Origin: Octadecabacter dasysiphoniae
GTDB taxonomy: Bacteria > Pseudomonadota > Alphaproteobacteria > Rhodobacterales > Rhodobacteraceae
Length of the DNA stretch: 64,000 nt
Direction: 5' to 3'
NCBI RefSeq assembly: GCF_021532615.1
Contig: NZ_JAKGAQ010000002.1
Coordinates: forward strand, 124,001 to 188,000
Positions 52,448-61,540 of the stretch are shown one piece after another; within the stretch, counting starts at the first letter, position 1, and each line of letters begins with the position of its first letter. The position numbers and the translations under genes are program-made. The notes under the pieces are model-generated. The model was not told where the DNA came from. It made no database searches and saw nothing but the letters and a program-made list of their open reading frames with translations.

Positions 52448-53389
52448 TTAGAACCGGTCCTGCTCGGTCTGGCCTTCGTCAATCGTCGCGAACAACTGTG
52501 TCAGCGTCGCGTTGTCCAACGCCTCAACGTCCGACAGGGCCGCCGTGGTGGCATCAAAATTCTGATAGGCCTCTGATACGTTCTGTTGCGTCGCCACCAA
52601 AGCATCCAACGTCAAAAGACGTTCCCGCAATTCTTTCACCTGACGGTTCTTCGCCGCCAACGTTTCCGGGCTGATCAGCTCAATGCTTGCGGCGAAATCT
52701 TTGACTTCCAGTTCCGCTTCGTTCAGCTCGATCTGAAGCTCAAGCGTGCGCTGGTCAAGAAAACTGATCGCCGTGTCTGACTGCGCTTCTTTGAACAACA
52801 ACTGGTCGTTGATATAGGTCGTGGCCAAGGCATTTGCCAAATTCGTGGCCTTTTCAGCCGTCCCGGCAGACACCCCGATCTGGAACACAAAACTCTGCGT
52901 TGGGTTGCTAACAGACAATCGGTCGCGCAGCCGGTCGACGGCAATGCGGATCAATTCATCTTCGGTATACTCCTGCGGCGCTTGCGGCCCCAAAATAGCA
53001 TCGCGCAGCCCACCCAGCGAATAAGGATTGGGTTCAGCCAAAAGTGGGTTGAATTCAGGATCATTGGTCAAATCCTGATCCAGCACCAAACGGCGCAACA
53101 ACTGCCGTGACCGGATCAAATGGATTTGCGTATTCAGCGATGGTTGTTCAGCGGACAGGCCACCAACGACAGCATCCAGATCAGTAACCTGGGTCGGCGT
53201 GCTCTCAATCGCGACCGTTGCCGTTGATCGATACACCGGCTTTGCAACATTTGTCGCATACAAGAAGCCGAGCACACCAAAAACCAGCGCAACAAACCCG
53301 ATAAGCCACTTGCCCCGCCAAACCGTTCTGAACAGCTGAACGGCATCTATGTCATCGTCACGGTTATCCATCAAAGACCATGGCTCCAA
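52448..53389 (-). CDS. Wzz/Wzc N-terminal half (split gene)
   Basis: This 313-aa product has the Wzz domain: a cytoplasmic start with an acidic patch (DNRDDDIDAVQLFRTVWRGK), the first membrane helix (LIGFVALVFGVLGFLYATNV), and a periplasmic domain with a coiled coil. It ends at TAA 52448-52450 within the coiled coil, where Wzc proteins continue to the second membrane helix and kinase. Joined to the next ORF it would be about 700 aa, the normal Wzc length. A C-to-T change of a CAA codon would explain the stop. Confidence 0.75.
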   Translation of the reverse strand: MEPWSLMDNRDDDIDAVQLFRTVWRGKWLIGFVALVFGVLGFLYATNVAKPVYRSTATVAIESTPTQVTDLDAVVGGLSAEQPSLNTQIHLIRSRQLLRRLVLDQDLTNDPEFNPLLAEPNPYSLGGLRDAILGPQAPQEYTEDELIRIAVDRLRDRLSVSNPTQSFVFQIGVSAGTAEKATNLANALATTYINDQLLFKEAQSDTAISFLDQRTLELQIELNEAELEVKDFAASIELISPETLAAKNRQVKELRERLLTLDALVATQQNVSEAYQNFDATTAALSDVEALDNATLTQLFATIDEGQTEQDRF

Positions 53390-53412
53390 AAATCATATTA
53401 CTAAATATCAGA

Positions 53413-54759
53413 CTAGTTCGCTGCAGCATTCACACCAGAGATGATCAAAGACGGAACCAGCTGCTGAACCAAACGGTTCCATCGTGTGACCGGCTGTTCG
53501 GCTACAAACACGACATCATTGGGCCGCAACTCGAACCGTGTCGCGAGGACCATATTAACAACGTTCGACCCATCCAGATGCCACGCGGTCACGGCCTCCG
53601 TCGACCGTCCGGCCCGCAAAACGTAAATCTGGCTCGGGTTGCCTGTCTGCGCGGCGATACCGCCCGCCTCAAACAAAGCATCCGCAAGCGTCGATTGGCG
53701 CTCGAACGGCATCGCATAACGTGTCGGCTGGTTCACTTCACCTGTCAGGTAAACGTAATCACGATCCACGGCCCCAATCTCAAGGCGGGATTGGAAATTA
53801 CGGCGTTCTTCTTCCAATTGGGCGCGCCGGATCTCGATTTCCAGCTCAAGCTCGCTCAGCGCGACTGTACGTTCACTGCGGCGCAGCTCAAGCACGCGGA
53901 TCTGCTGCTCAAAATAGGCCTGTGCACGATCGATCCGGAATTCCGTATCGACAAAAACACTGTCCCCACTGACAAGCTCAAGCCGCTGAAGATCGCCATC
54001 GCGGTTAAAGTCGGCAAGCGGGATCTGATAGATCGACCCGTCGCGATAAATCCGGATAGACGCAAATTCTGGGTCCAGTTCATCAATACCGCCTGCGGCT
54101 GTCAAAGCCTCATTCAGGTACAACGGGCCAAGGCGCACGGGGATAACAGACGGCGTGCGCACCGCCCCCCCGATGGATACACGCTGGGAATTAAATTCGG
54201 CGATCTCCACGCTGAAAGACGGGTCAATCTGGCTTTCGATCAGGCGATCAAAAATTGAATCTTCCGCCTCGCTCAGGGTTTTGCCACCAACCTGCACGCG
54301 GCCAACATCAGGGATCGTGATCGCGCCATCATCTTGCACAGTGTACCCTTGGCGACGGTTCTGCGCGGCCAAAAGTCCGGTCAGCTCTTCAACAGACCCG
54401 CCACCGGCAGGCGTCGCCAGAACCAGAACATCACCAATACCGACAACATAAGGCCCGCGATCAACAGCTGGGGGCGGACGCAATGTCAGGGACGTGGGGC
54501 GCAATTCCGGCTGTACGGGATTATCCGGAAGCGTTCCCAGCCCGCGCAATCCCGCGCCAACACCCGCCGTTGCACCAAAAGCAGCAGGAAGCTGCCGGGG
54601 CGTGTAGCTCGTGGCGCTGTTTGCGGTGTTCAATGACGACGTCGACATCGTGACTACATTAACGGCAGGGCCATTTTCATCCGAACGAATCTCGGCAGGC
54701 ACATAGAGCTGCGTACAAGCGGACAACGAGAGAGCAAGCAAAATAGCACTTAGCCGCAC
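53413..54759 (-). CDS. Polysaccharide export outer-membrane lipoprotein (Wza-like)
   Basis: This forms the outer-membrane channel for the glycan, 448 aa. The N-terminus is a lipoprotein signal with lipobox LSAC (Cys at residue 15). Then come a Poly_export domain (PYVVGIGDVLVLATPAGG, ITIPDVGRVQVGGKTLSEAE) and SLBB repeats (VSIGGAVRTPSVIPV, VYLTGEVNQPTRYAMPF). A coiled-coil insert lies between them, about residues 275-320. It is the first gene of the minus-strand EPS operon and is divergent from the phosphatase gene. Confidence 0.9.
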   Translation of the reverse strand: MRLSAILLALSLSACTQLYVPAEIRSDENGPAVNVVTMSTSSLNTANSATSYTPRQLPAAFGATAGVGAGLRGLGTLPDNPVQPELRPTSLTLRPPPAVDRGPYVVGIGDVLVLATPAGGGSVEELTGLLAAQNRRQGYTVQDDGAITIPDVGRVQVGGKTLSEAEDSIFDRLIESQIDPSFSVEIAEFNSQRVSIGGAVRTPSVIPVRLGPLYLNEALTAAGGIDELDPEFASIRIYRDGSIYQIPLADFNRDGDLQRLELVSGDSVFVDTEFRIDRAQAYFEQQIRVLELRRSERTVALSELELEIEIRRAQLEEERRNFQSRLEIGAVDRDYVYLTGEVNQPTRYAMPFERQSTLADALFEAGGIAAQTGNPSQIYVLRAGRSTEAVTAWHLDGSNVVNMVLATRFELRPNDVVFVAEQPVTRWNRLVQQLVPSLIISGVNAAAN

Positions 54760-54971
54760 GACAAAATCTCCATTAACATCGAATCCGAACTATCAAAACG
54801 ACATTGGCTTGGAAAGCGCCAAAGCCTCTTTGATCAAGGAATTAAACGCTCGGATATGGTTAACGCAACTTACCCTTACGTCAGCACCCCCCGCGTCTTG
54901 GTGGATGCAAACGGTCGCGCGTTTGGATATGAACGGCACAACATACAGTATACCGGGCATGAAATAGGCAT
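54760..54971. promoter_or_regulatory. Divergent promoter region, wza / phosphatase
   Basis: These 212 bases separate the start of the long minus-strand EPS operon from the plus-strand phosphatase gene, so both promoters must be here. No clear -35/-10 pair or operator is visible to me. Confidence 0.4.
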
Positions 54972-55778
54972 ATGAAATCCATGCCCCCAGACGTAGGAAA
55001 CACCCCTTTGAATGTCTTAAAACGGCTTTTCGGCACACGCATAGCGCGAACAAGTAACCCTGACACTTCAGTCACTTGTGCCCCTCTCGTGCCCGTCAGC
55101 ATCGTCGGCGACATCCACGGTTGCCACGATCTCATGGTGCGGCTTTTCGATAAAATCGACCCCGGCGACCACATCATTACGGTCGGCGATTATGTCGATC
55201 GCGGCGAAAAATCCGCCGACGTCTTACGATGGTTAATGGCGCAACAAACCGCCAACCCGGATCGCATCACGTGTCTTTTGGGCAACCATGAAGTGATGAT
55301 GCTGGAATTCCTTGACGACCCATCAGAAAAAGGCGCGCGCTGGCTGCATCACGGCGGCCTGCAAACTTTGGCAAGTTTTGGCGTGCGCGGCGCGAACGAA
55401 TTGATGAAACCGGATGAATTGATCGCGGTGCGTGATCGGTTTCGCGCCGCTTTGCCAACGGGGCTGGAAGATTGGGTCAGATCGCTTCCCAAACACTGGT
55501 CAAGCGGGAACCTCTGGGTCGTTCACGCCGCCGCCGATCCCGCAGTGGCGATGTCCGAACAGGGCAACCGCGCCCTGCTGTGGGGCAGCAGCACCTTTCT
55601 GAACGTCCCGCGAACGGATGGTATTTGGGTCGCTCACGGTCACACCGTCATCGAACCGCCTGAACAAAAGAATTCCCGCATTTCGGTCGACACGGGTGCG
55701 TATCATTCAGGTCGGCTGACCGCCGCGCGCTGTCTGCCCAACGGTGAGGTCTATTTCATTCAAGCCACGCACGGCTAA
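54972..55778 (+). CDS. Calcineurin-like metallophosphoesterase (Ser/Thr phosphatase-like)
   Basis: This is a binuclear metallophosphatase, 268 aa. All metal motifs are present: GDIHG, GDYVDRG, GNHE (CLLGNHEVMML), then the C-terminal AHGHT (VAHGHTVIEP) and Asp in SVDTGAYHSG. It resembles the bacterial PP/ApaH-like family. In EPS loci such phosphatases may oppose a kinase or dephosphorylate glycan intermediates; here no role is proven. It is the first plus-strand gene of the second half of the locus. Confidence 0.85.
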   Translation: MKSMPPDVGNTPLNVLKRLFGTRIARTSNPDTSVTCAPLVPVSIVGDIHGCHDLMVRLFDKIDPGDHIITVGDYVDRGEKSADVLRWLMAQQTANPDRITCLLGNHEVMMLEFLDDPSEKGARWLHHGGLQTLASFGVRGANELMKPDELIAVRDRFRAALPTGLEDWVRSLPKHWSSGNLWVVHAAADPAVAMSEQGNRALLWGSSTFLNVPRTDGIWVAHGHTVIEPPEQKNSRISVDTGAYHSGRLTAARCLPNGEVYFIQATHG

Positions 55779-55904
55779 CGGCAGGCGTCGTTTCGATAAC
55801 AACACTTTAGCAACCTTTCGCGCCTATTCGATATTGGCGGGTGATCAAAATAGATCGCCCGGCTTCATTGATGTCGACGAATTGTAAGACCGCTGGGTGG
55901 ACCT

Positions 55905-56000
55905 ATGACCAAAATGAACCTGACGACCAAAACTGCTTTTGTGCCTGTACCGCGGGCACTCGCCGCCAATCGCCGGGCACAATGGGGCGCACGCCCTTGA
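55905..56000 (+). CDS. 31-codon leader ORF ahead of the epimerase gene
   Basis: A small ORF from ATG 55905 (MTKMNLTTKTAFVPVPRAL...) ends in TGA 55998-56000. The last base of its stop is the first base of the epimerase ATG (TGATG). A short GGTGG lies upstream. The arrangement suggests translational coupling or attenuation; the peptide itself is basic and unfamiliar. It could also be chance. Confidence 0.35.
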   Translation: MTKMNLTTKTAFVPVPRALAANRRAQWGARP

Positions 56001-56887
56001 TGGACCAGCGCCCAGTGCTGGTTTTGGGCGGCTCAGGTCGTTTGGGCCGAATGATGCAGCTTTTGCGGCCCGTTCAGGACGGCCATTGGCATTTTCAATC
56101 CCGCCGGCCCGCCCCATGGGCAAATCTGATCTGGGATGGCACGCCCACGGACGCCGCATTGGCCCACTACCTTGAACACCACCGCCCGCGCGCGATCCTC
56201 AATCTGATCGGGCGGACCACCGCACCCGACACCGCTGCATTCAATGCGGCAAACGTCGATATCCCCGCACATCTGCTGACCCTCGCGAAACGCCATTGCG
56301 TGCCACATCTGGCGCTGGTGTCGTCCGCCGCAGTCTACGGCACCCAACCTGATCGCGTCGACACCCCCGAAACGGCATCCTTGCACCCGCTCAGCCACTA
56401 TGGCCGATCCAAGGTCTTGATGGAACAAATCGCCCAAACCCAAGAAGGCGCGGGCCCGCAGATCAGCATTTTACGCATAGGCAACGTGGCGGGCGCAGAC
56501 ACGCTGCTGTCCTTGGCTGAAAAAGGGTCCTTGGCGCTCGACCTGCTAGAAGACGATACAACGCCCGTGCGCTCCTACATCGGCCCGCGCGATCTTGCCC
56601 AAACGCTTAGCGTTGTGATGAACGCGCCGCCGCGTCGCCGCACGAACGTCCTCAACATCGCACACCCGCAGCCGGTCACGCTTGGCGAACTGGCCCGCGC
56701 TTACAAAAGCAAACTCAACTCGGCATTGATCTGGGCAAAACGGCGCGCGCCCGCACACACAATCCCCAAGGTCGTTCTGAACACGAACGCCTTGGAAACC
56801 CTGAACCCCAGCACACGATACGCCGCCCCCGCCGTTGCCTTTGCCAGCCAGGTCACAGACCTGCGCCGTGAACTGGCCCTGCAATGA
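56000..56887 (+). CDS. NAD-dependent epimerase/dehydratase family protein
   Basis: This extended-SDR enzyme probably acts on a nucleotide sugar. From ATG 56000 it has 295 aa. The cofactor motif is VLVLGGSGRLGRMM, the catalytic Ser-Ala in LVSSAAVYG, and Tyr-x3-Lys in YGRSKVLM. The start is chosen at 56000 because the NAD motif should begin within ~10 residues and because the leader ORF couples to it; 55982 is possible. It overlaps the priming transferase gene by 4 bases. Confidence 0.82.
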   Translation: MDQRPVLVLGGSGRLGRMMQLLRPVQDGHWHFQSRRPAPWANLIWDGTPTDAALAHYLEHHRPRAILNLIGRTTAPDTAAFNAANVDIPAHLLTLAKRHCVPHLALVSSAAVYGTQPDRVDTPETASLHPLSHYGRSKVLMEQIAQTQEGAGPQISILRIGNVAGADTLLSLAEKGSLALDLLEDDTTPVRSYIGPRDLAQTLSVVMNAPPRRRTNVLNIAHPQPVTLGELARAYKSKLNSALIWAKRRAPAHTIPKVVLNTNALETLNPSTRYAAPAVAFASQVTDLRRELALQ

Positions 56888-57522
56888 AACGATCCTTCGA
56901 CATCATCGTGTCGCTCTCCCTATTGATCACGCTCGCCCCTGTGATGGCGATCCTCGCGGCCGCCATTCTTTTGATTGACGGACGCCCGGTCTTCTACGTG
57001 TCCGAACGAATGAAAACGCAAAGCCAGCCGTTCGCCCTTTTCAAATTCAGAACCATGCGTGAACCAAAGGTCGGCGAATCCAACAGCGGCGTTTCCGGCG
57101 GTGACAAGACAGGGCGCATCACAGCACTCGGGCGGTTTTTGCGCCGGACCCGACTGGATGAAATACCACAGCTGCTCAATGTGCTGCTCGGCGACATGGG
57201 CCTCGTTGGGCCCCGCCCGCCCCTGCGCCAATACACAGAACAATTCCCCGATCTGCACCGCCGCATCCTGCGATGCCGCCCCGGAATAACCGGCCTCGCG
57301 ACGCTTCATTTTCACCGCCGCGAAGAACAGCTGATTGCATCCGCAAGGACGCCACAAGAAACAGAAAACATCTACGTCACCCGCTGCATTCCACGCAAAG
57401 CCCGCCTCGATCTGATCTATGCGCGCCATGCGTCCGTCTGGTTTGACATGATCATCCTGTTGCAAACCTTCCTCAAAATCTTGGATCGCCCCCATGCGTC
57501 CCGCCGATCCGTGCTGCGGTGA
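56884..57522 (+). CDS. Priming sugar-1-phosphate transferase, second copy
   Basis: This undecaprenyl-phosphate sugar-1-phosphate transferase has 212 aa and the same small form as the one at 47161 but is clearly distinct. Landmarks are VFYVSERMKTQSQPFALFKF, the Asp-Glu dyad in RTRLDEIPQLLNVLLGDMG, LVGPRPPL and CRPGITGLATLHF. It overlaps both neighbours (4 bases upstream, 1 base with TGATG downstream). A second priming enzyme implies a second glycan. Confidence 0.87.
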   Translation: MKRSFDIIVSLSLLITLAPVMAILAAAILLIDGRPVFYVSERMKTQSQPFALFKFRTMREPKVGESNSGVSGGDKTGRITALGRFLRRTRLDEIPQLLNVLLGDMGLVGPRPPLRQYTEQFPDLHRRILRCRPGITGLATLHFHRREEQLIASARTPQETENIYVTRCIPRKARLDLIYARHASVWFDMIILLQTFLKILDRPHASRRSVLR

Positions 57523-58490
57523 TGCCACGACCAACCCAACCCCCTGCCCCGCGCCTCGTTGCGGTGGTCGTCACATTCAACAGACTCGAACAGCTGAAAA
57601 TCACGCTGGCCCGACTGCTGGATCAGGGCGATGCACTGGGCGGTATCATGGTCTTCAACAACGGGTCTGATGATGGCACCAAAGACTGGCTCGAATCCCA
57701 AAATGATCCACGGCTGAGCGTTGAAACCTCATCACACAACGTCGGCGGGGCTGCCGGATTCGCGCGCGCGATGGCCTTGGCCAGACAAACCTTTGATCCT
57801 GATTGGGTCGTCTTGATGGACGACGATGCACGCCCGATCGCTGAAACCTTCACCGCCTTCGTGTCTCAAAATCGCGGTCACGCTGGCGCATGGGCCGCAA
57901 AAGTCATCCATCCAGATGGCCGCCTGTGCGATATGAACCGACCATGGTTTAACCCGTTCAAATCATGGTCCGCCCTTGCCAGCGCGCTGTTCAATGGGCG
58001 CGACGGGTTCCACATTGATGACACGGTGCAGCGCGCGCAAACCGTCGATGGCGCATCTTTCGTCGGGCTGTTTTTGTCACGCGCCGCCATCGACCGCATC
58101 GGCTATCCAGACCCGGGCCTGTTTATTTATGGCGACGACGTCCTATACACATTGGCACTGACCCGCGCGGGCCTGACGCTAAATTACGATCCCGCCCTCG
58201 TGTTTGAACATGATTGCGAAACCGTTATGGCCGGCGCCGCAATCACCCCGCTATGGAAGGCGTATTTCTATCACCGAAACCAGGTGTTCGTCTCCCGCGC
58301 TGCTGCGGGCCGGTTCCTGGTCTGGCCTCTGCTATTCACGCGCATCGCCGCATGGCATTGGCGCGCCGATCGGTACGGGGGCGATAAAACGACCTACCTG
58401 CGCCTGCTGCGCCGCGCCGTTCGCGACGGTCTAAGGGGGCGCAAAACAATGACCCGCGCAGACGTCGAAACCCTGATCAGCGGGCGTTGA
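57522..58490 (+). CDS. Glycosyltransferase family 2 (GlfT2-/WbbL-like)
   Basis: This GT-A glycosyltransferase has 322 aa from ATG 57522 (TGATG overlap with the previous gene). It contains VAVVVTFNRLEQLKITL, FNNGSDDGT, NVGGAAGFARAM, the DxD-type VLMDDDARPI and, later, the acceptor-site region (FIYGDDVLYTL). The NVGGAAGF motif is typical of rhamnosyl- and galactofuranosyl-transferases. It converges with and overlaps the end of the KpsM-like gene by 14 bases. Confidence 0.87.
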   Translation: MPRPTQPPAPRLVAVVVTFNRLEQLKITLARLLDQGDALGGIMVFNNGSDDGTKDWLESQNDPRLSVETSSHNVGGAAGFARAMALARQTFDPDWVVLMDDDARPIAETFTAFVSQNRGHAGAWAAKVIHPDGRLCDMNRPWFNPFKSWSALASALFNGRDGFHIDDTVQRAQTVDGASFVGLFLSRAAIDRIGYPDPGLFIYGDDVLYTLALTRAGLTLNYDPALVFEHDCETVMAGAAITPLWKAYFYHRNQVFVSRAAAGRFLVWPLLFTRIAAWHWRADRYGGDKTTYLRLLRRAVRDGLRGRKTMTRADVETLISGR

Positions 58491-59295
58491 TGACCCACAG
58501 GTGATATCGGCGCAACAACAACAGCCCCAAGGCTGTCATGATCAAACCGGGGATGATCATCAAATTGAACGAAATATGTTGGGGCGCATAGGTGCCATAA
58601 AACCCGTCCCGTGCGAGGCCCGTGATATGCACCAACGGATTCCACCACAGCACATCTTGGGCCAGACTTGGCAATTCTTCGTAAATCCAGATCACACCGG
58701 ACGCCAAAAACAACGGGCGCGTCACGATCGACCAGACGTTTTTCCAGACCGGAAAAAACCCCATCAAGATACAATTCATCAACCCCGCCCCGGCCCCCAA
58801 AAGTGCTGCCAACCCGAACGCGGCCAGAATCTCGCCAAAGGCGAGGGAAGATCGATGATCGACAAGCTGCATAATTGCGAACAACAAAACAGCGGCAACC
58901 AAAAGGTCCGTGAGGACATTCAGGATAAACCGCGCCAACACCGCATCAATCCACGTCACAGCTGGATAGGCCAACAAGTTGCGCGAATACGTCAAGGCGT
59001 TCATGACACAGGTATTTGTACGCAAAAACAACGTGTAAACCAGATGGCCCGTCGCATAAAACATGATGAAACTGCCGCCCAGCGGCGGGTTCCGCAGCAG
59101 CAACCCGAACCCGATGGCAAGCATGACAATCATGCCCAAAGGTTCCAGAACAGCCCACAGGTATCCACCCGGCGTGCGCCCGTACCGCGACCCCATTTCA
59201 CGCAACATCAACGCAACAATCGTGCGGCCATGGCGCGGGCGTGCGGCCTGTGGTTTCGGGGGCCGACGCCCGGCCACGCCAACGGTCTTACTCAC
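58477..59295 (-). CDS. Capsule ABC transporter permease (KpsM-like)
   Basis: This is the membrane part of an ABC-2 polysaccharide exporter. The 272 aa include a basic N-terminal tail, LMLREMGSRYGRTPGGYLWA (the family's cytoplasmic signature) and six membrane segments. It is divergent from the KpsE-like gene (93-base gap) and partners with the ATPase at 60759. It is the only KpsM-type gene in the window. Confidence 0.88.
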   Translation of the reverse strand: MSKTVGVAGRRPPKPQAARPRHGRTIVALMLREMGSRYGRTPGGYLWAVLEPLGMIVMLAIGFGLLLRNPPLGGSFIMFYATGHLVYTLFLRTNTCVMNALTYSRNLLAYPAVTWIDAVLARFILNVLTDLLVAAVLLFAIMQLVDHRSSLAFGEILAAFGLAALLGAGAGLMNCILMGFFPVWKNVWSIVTRPLFLASGVIWIYEELPSLAQDVLWWNPLVHITGLARDGFYGTYAPQHISFNLMIIPGLIMTALGLLLLRRYHLWVINAR

Positions 59296-59388
59296 GACAA
59301 AGCCTCCTCTGACGGCTGTGTAAATTTGTTAAGCCTTTTAGATTATCAGATCGTGAACAGACCCGAAAAACCCTGAGGCGCCGCCGCT
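59296..59388. promoter_or_regulatory. Divergent promoter region, kpsM / kpsE (copy 2)
   Basis: This 93-base AT-rich gap lies between the divergent permease and KpsE-like genes and should contain both promoters. No element is confidently assigned. Confidence 0.4.
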
Positions 59389-60747
59389 GTGAACACCCCG
59401 CACCCCAAACCCGTGATCGTTCACACCACCCAAGGCCCGCCTGCGCCAAAAAAGCCGCGCGGCAACCTCAGCGCGCAAGAACGCGAAGCGCGCAAAAAGG
59501 CCCGCCACGCGAAACAAAAACCTCAAAAGCAGGCGCAGCCCAAACCCAAATCAGCCCAAACCGGCGCACCAAAGCAAAAGAAAATCAAACCCGCCGCACG
59601 CATCATCGAAGTGCCCCCCATGGCCAGCCCGGCCCGATTGCGCCGCAGACACTGGGGCATGATCTTTAGCCTGGTATGTCACGTCTGCATCCCGCTCCTG
59701 ATCGCGGGCTGGTACATCTGGGACCGCGCCGAAGATCGCTATGCCTCCACCGTCGGCTTCACCGTGCAACAGGAACAGGCACCGTCATTGGCCAGCCCCC
59801 TCACGGACGCATTTTCAGCGCTCGGTGGGGCGGGCGGATCAATGGACGCTGATATTTTGTACGAATACCTGCACAGCCAGCAATTGGTCGAAGCCATAGA
59901 TGCGCAATTTGATCTGCGGGGCCATTACGGACAATTTCACGCAACGGACCCGATTTTCGCATTGGCACCAGATGCAACGCTTGAAGACATGGTCGACTAT
60001 TGGCCGCGAATCCTCAAGATTTCATATGATGAAAACTCTGGATTGATTGAGCTCCAGACCCTCGCCTATACGCCTGAAATCGCACAAAATATCGCCCATG
60101 CCGTGCTGTCCAACAGCCAAGCATTGATCAACGATCTAAACGCACAATCGCGCCAGGACACGATGCGCTACGCACAAGAAGACCTCACCAATGCGCAAAC
60201 ACTGCTGAGCGAGGCGCGCGGCGCGCTGGTCGCATTTCGCACCCGCACACAAATCGTTGATCCCGCGACAGATCTGGCAGGGCGTTTGGGCATCGTGAAC
60301 ACATTGCAACAACAACTGGCAGAGGCGCTGGTGGACTATGATTTGCTGTCCCAATCCACCGGCGAACGGGATCCGCGCATTGTTCAGGCCCAAGGCCGCA
60401 TCGACGTGATCCGCACCCGCCTGACCCAAGAACGCGCAAACGTGGCGCGCGGCCAAGACAGCGAAACCGGCGAAGATTACCCGACCCTTCTGGCCCAATA
60501 CGAAGAACTGATCGTGCGCCGCGAAATCGCAGAACAGTCTTTTCGCGTCGCCCTCAGCTCAATGGAGGCCGCGCGCGCGGATGCAGCCCGCCAAAGCAGA
60601 TACCTCGCCGCCTATATCACGCCCACATTGCCGCAATCGGCGTCCTATCCCGACAGGATGATGTTGTTGGCTTTGATCGCGCTATTCACCCTTCTGACGT
60701 GGACCATCGGTGTGCTGATTTACTATTCCGTGCGCGACAATCGCTAG
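59389..60747 (+). CDS. Capsule export inner-membrane protein, KpsE/CtrB-like (copy 2)
   Basis: This polysaccharide export adaptor has 452 aa and starts at GTG 59389. It has a Lys/Pro/Gln-rich cytoplasmic N-terminus (~95 aa), a first membrane helix (MIFSLVCHVCIPLLIAGWYI), a periplasmic domain starting with YASTVGFTVQQEQ, a long coiled coil and a C-terminal membrane helix (MMLLALIALFTLLTWTIGVL). It is shorter than copy 1 (9562), and its N-terminus is unrelated in sequence. The ABC ATPase gene follows after 11 bases. Confidence 0.87.
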   Translation: MNTPHPKPVIVHTTQGPPAPKKPRGNLSAQEREARKKARHAKQKPQKQAQPKPKSAQTGAPKQKKIKPAARIIEVPPMASPARLRRRHWGMIFSLVCHVCIPLLIAGWYIWDRAEDRYASTVGFTVQQEQAPSLASPLTDAFSALGGAGGSMDADILYEYLHSQQLVEAIDAQFDLRGHYGQFHATDPIFALAPDATLEDMVDYWPRILKISYDENSGLIELQTLAYTPEIAQNIAHAVLSNSQALINDLNAQSRQDTMRYAQEDLTNAQTLLSEARGALVAFRTRTQIVDPATDLAGRLGIVNTLQQQLAEALVDYDLLSQSTGERDPRIVQAQGRIDVIRTRLTQERANVARGQDSETGEDYPTLLAQYEELIVRREIAEQSFRVALSSMEAARADAARQSRYLAAYITPTLPQSASYPDRMMLLALIALFTLLTWTIGVLIYYSVRDNR

Positions 60748-60758
60748 GCCGTGGTGAC

Positions 60759-61412
60759 ATGATCCACCTGCAAAACCTGTCTAAAACCTACTGGTCGCGC
60801 GGTGCGCCCCACCGGGTGATCGATGATTTAACCATCACTTTGCCAACGGGGCGGTCCATCGCGCTTTTGGGCGCAAACGGGGCGGGGAAATCGACGCTGC
60901 TCCAGATGATCTCGGGCTTGGTGCCGCCCGATACGGGTGAACTGCACAGCGACGGCACAATTTCGTGGCCCGTCGGGCTGGGCAATTCGTTTCACCCCCA
61001 GATGTCAGGCGAACAAAACACACGTTTTGTCGCGCGGGTGTATGGTGTGGACACGGACGAACTCATTGATTTTGTGTATGGTTTTTCCGAACTCGGGGCC
61101 CATTTCCTCAACCCTGTGAAAACCTATTCATCCGGCATGCGCGCGCGCCTTGCGTTTGGCCTGTCTATGGGCATCCAATTTGACACCTACCTGATTGACG
61201 AAACAACGTCCGTCGGCGACGCACGTTTCAACCGCAAAAGCCGCGCGGTGTTTATGGAACGCATCAAACACGCAAGCGCGATCATGGTCAGCCACCAGAC
61301 ACGCACAATCCGCGAATTTTGCGACAGCGGCCTCGTGCTTCACAACGGCAAGGCCCACTATTTCGACGTGTTGGAGGATGCCATCACCGCCCACCTCGAC
61401 CTAAACGGATAA
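60759..61412 (+). CDS. Capsule ABC transporter ATP-binding protein (KpsT-like, copy 2)
   Basis: This 217-aa ATPase starts at ATG 60759 (MIHLQNLSKTYWSRGAP); earlier in-frame codons lie inside the KpsE gene. Walker A is LLGANGAGKSTLLQM, the signature YSSGMRARLAFGLSMG, Walker B DTYLIDETTS and the H-loop VSHQTRT. It completes the permease–adaptor–ATPase set at this locus. Confidence 0.9.
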   Translation: MIHLQNLSKTYWSRGAPHRVIDDLTITLPTGRSIALLGANGAGKSTLLQMISGLVPPDTGELHSDGTISWPVGLGNSFHPQMSGEQNTRFVARVYGVDTDELIDFVYGFSELGAHFLNPVKTYSSGMRARLAFGLSMGIQFDTYLIDETTSVGDARFNRKSRAVFMERIKHASAIMVSHQTRTIREFCDSGLVLHNGKAHYFDVLEDAITAHLDLNG

Positions 61413-61433
61413 CACCGAAACTTAGCACTGATT

Positions 61434-61450
61434 TGTCGATAAATTCGACA
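61434..61450. promoter_or_regulatory. Palindrome upstream of the RTX gene
   Basis: TGTCGA-TAAAT-TCGACA is a perfect inverted repeat (17 bp in total) in the 128-base gap between kpsT copy 2 and the RTX gene. It is a candidate regulator-binding site; the regulator is unknown. Confidence 0.4.
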
Positions 61451-61540
61451 GTCATGCCACGCTTTGACCCCGATTCCAGACACGCCAATGCCCCACGCCA
61501 GCGACATCTTTAGCGCGCGAAGTGGGAAAGGCGGGGCGTG

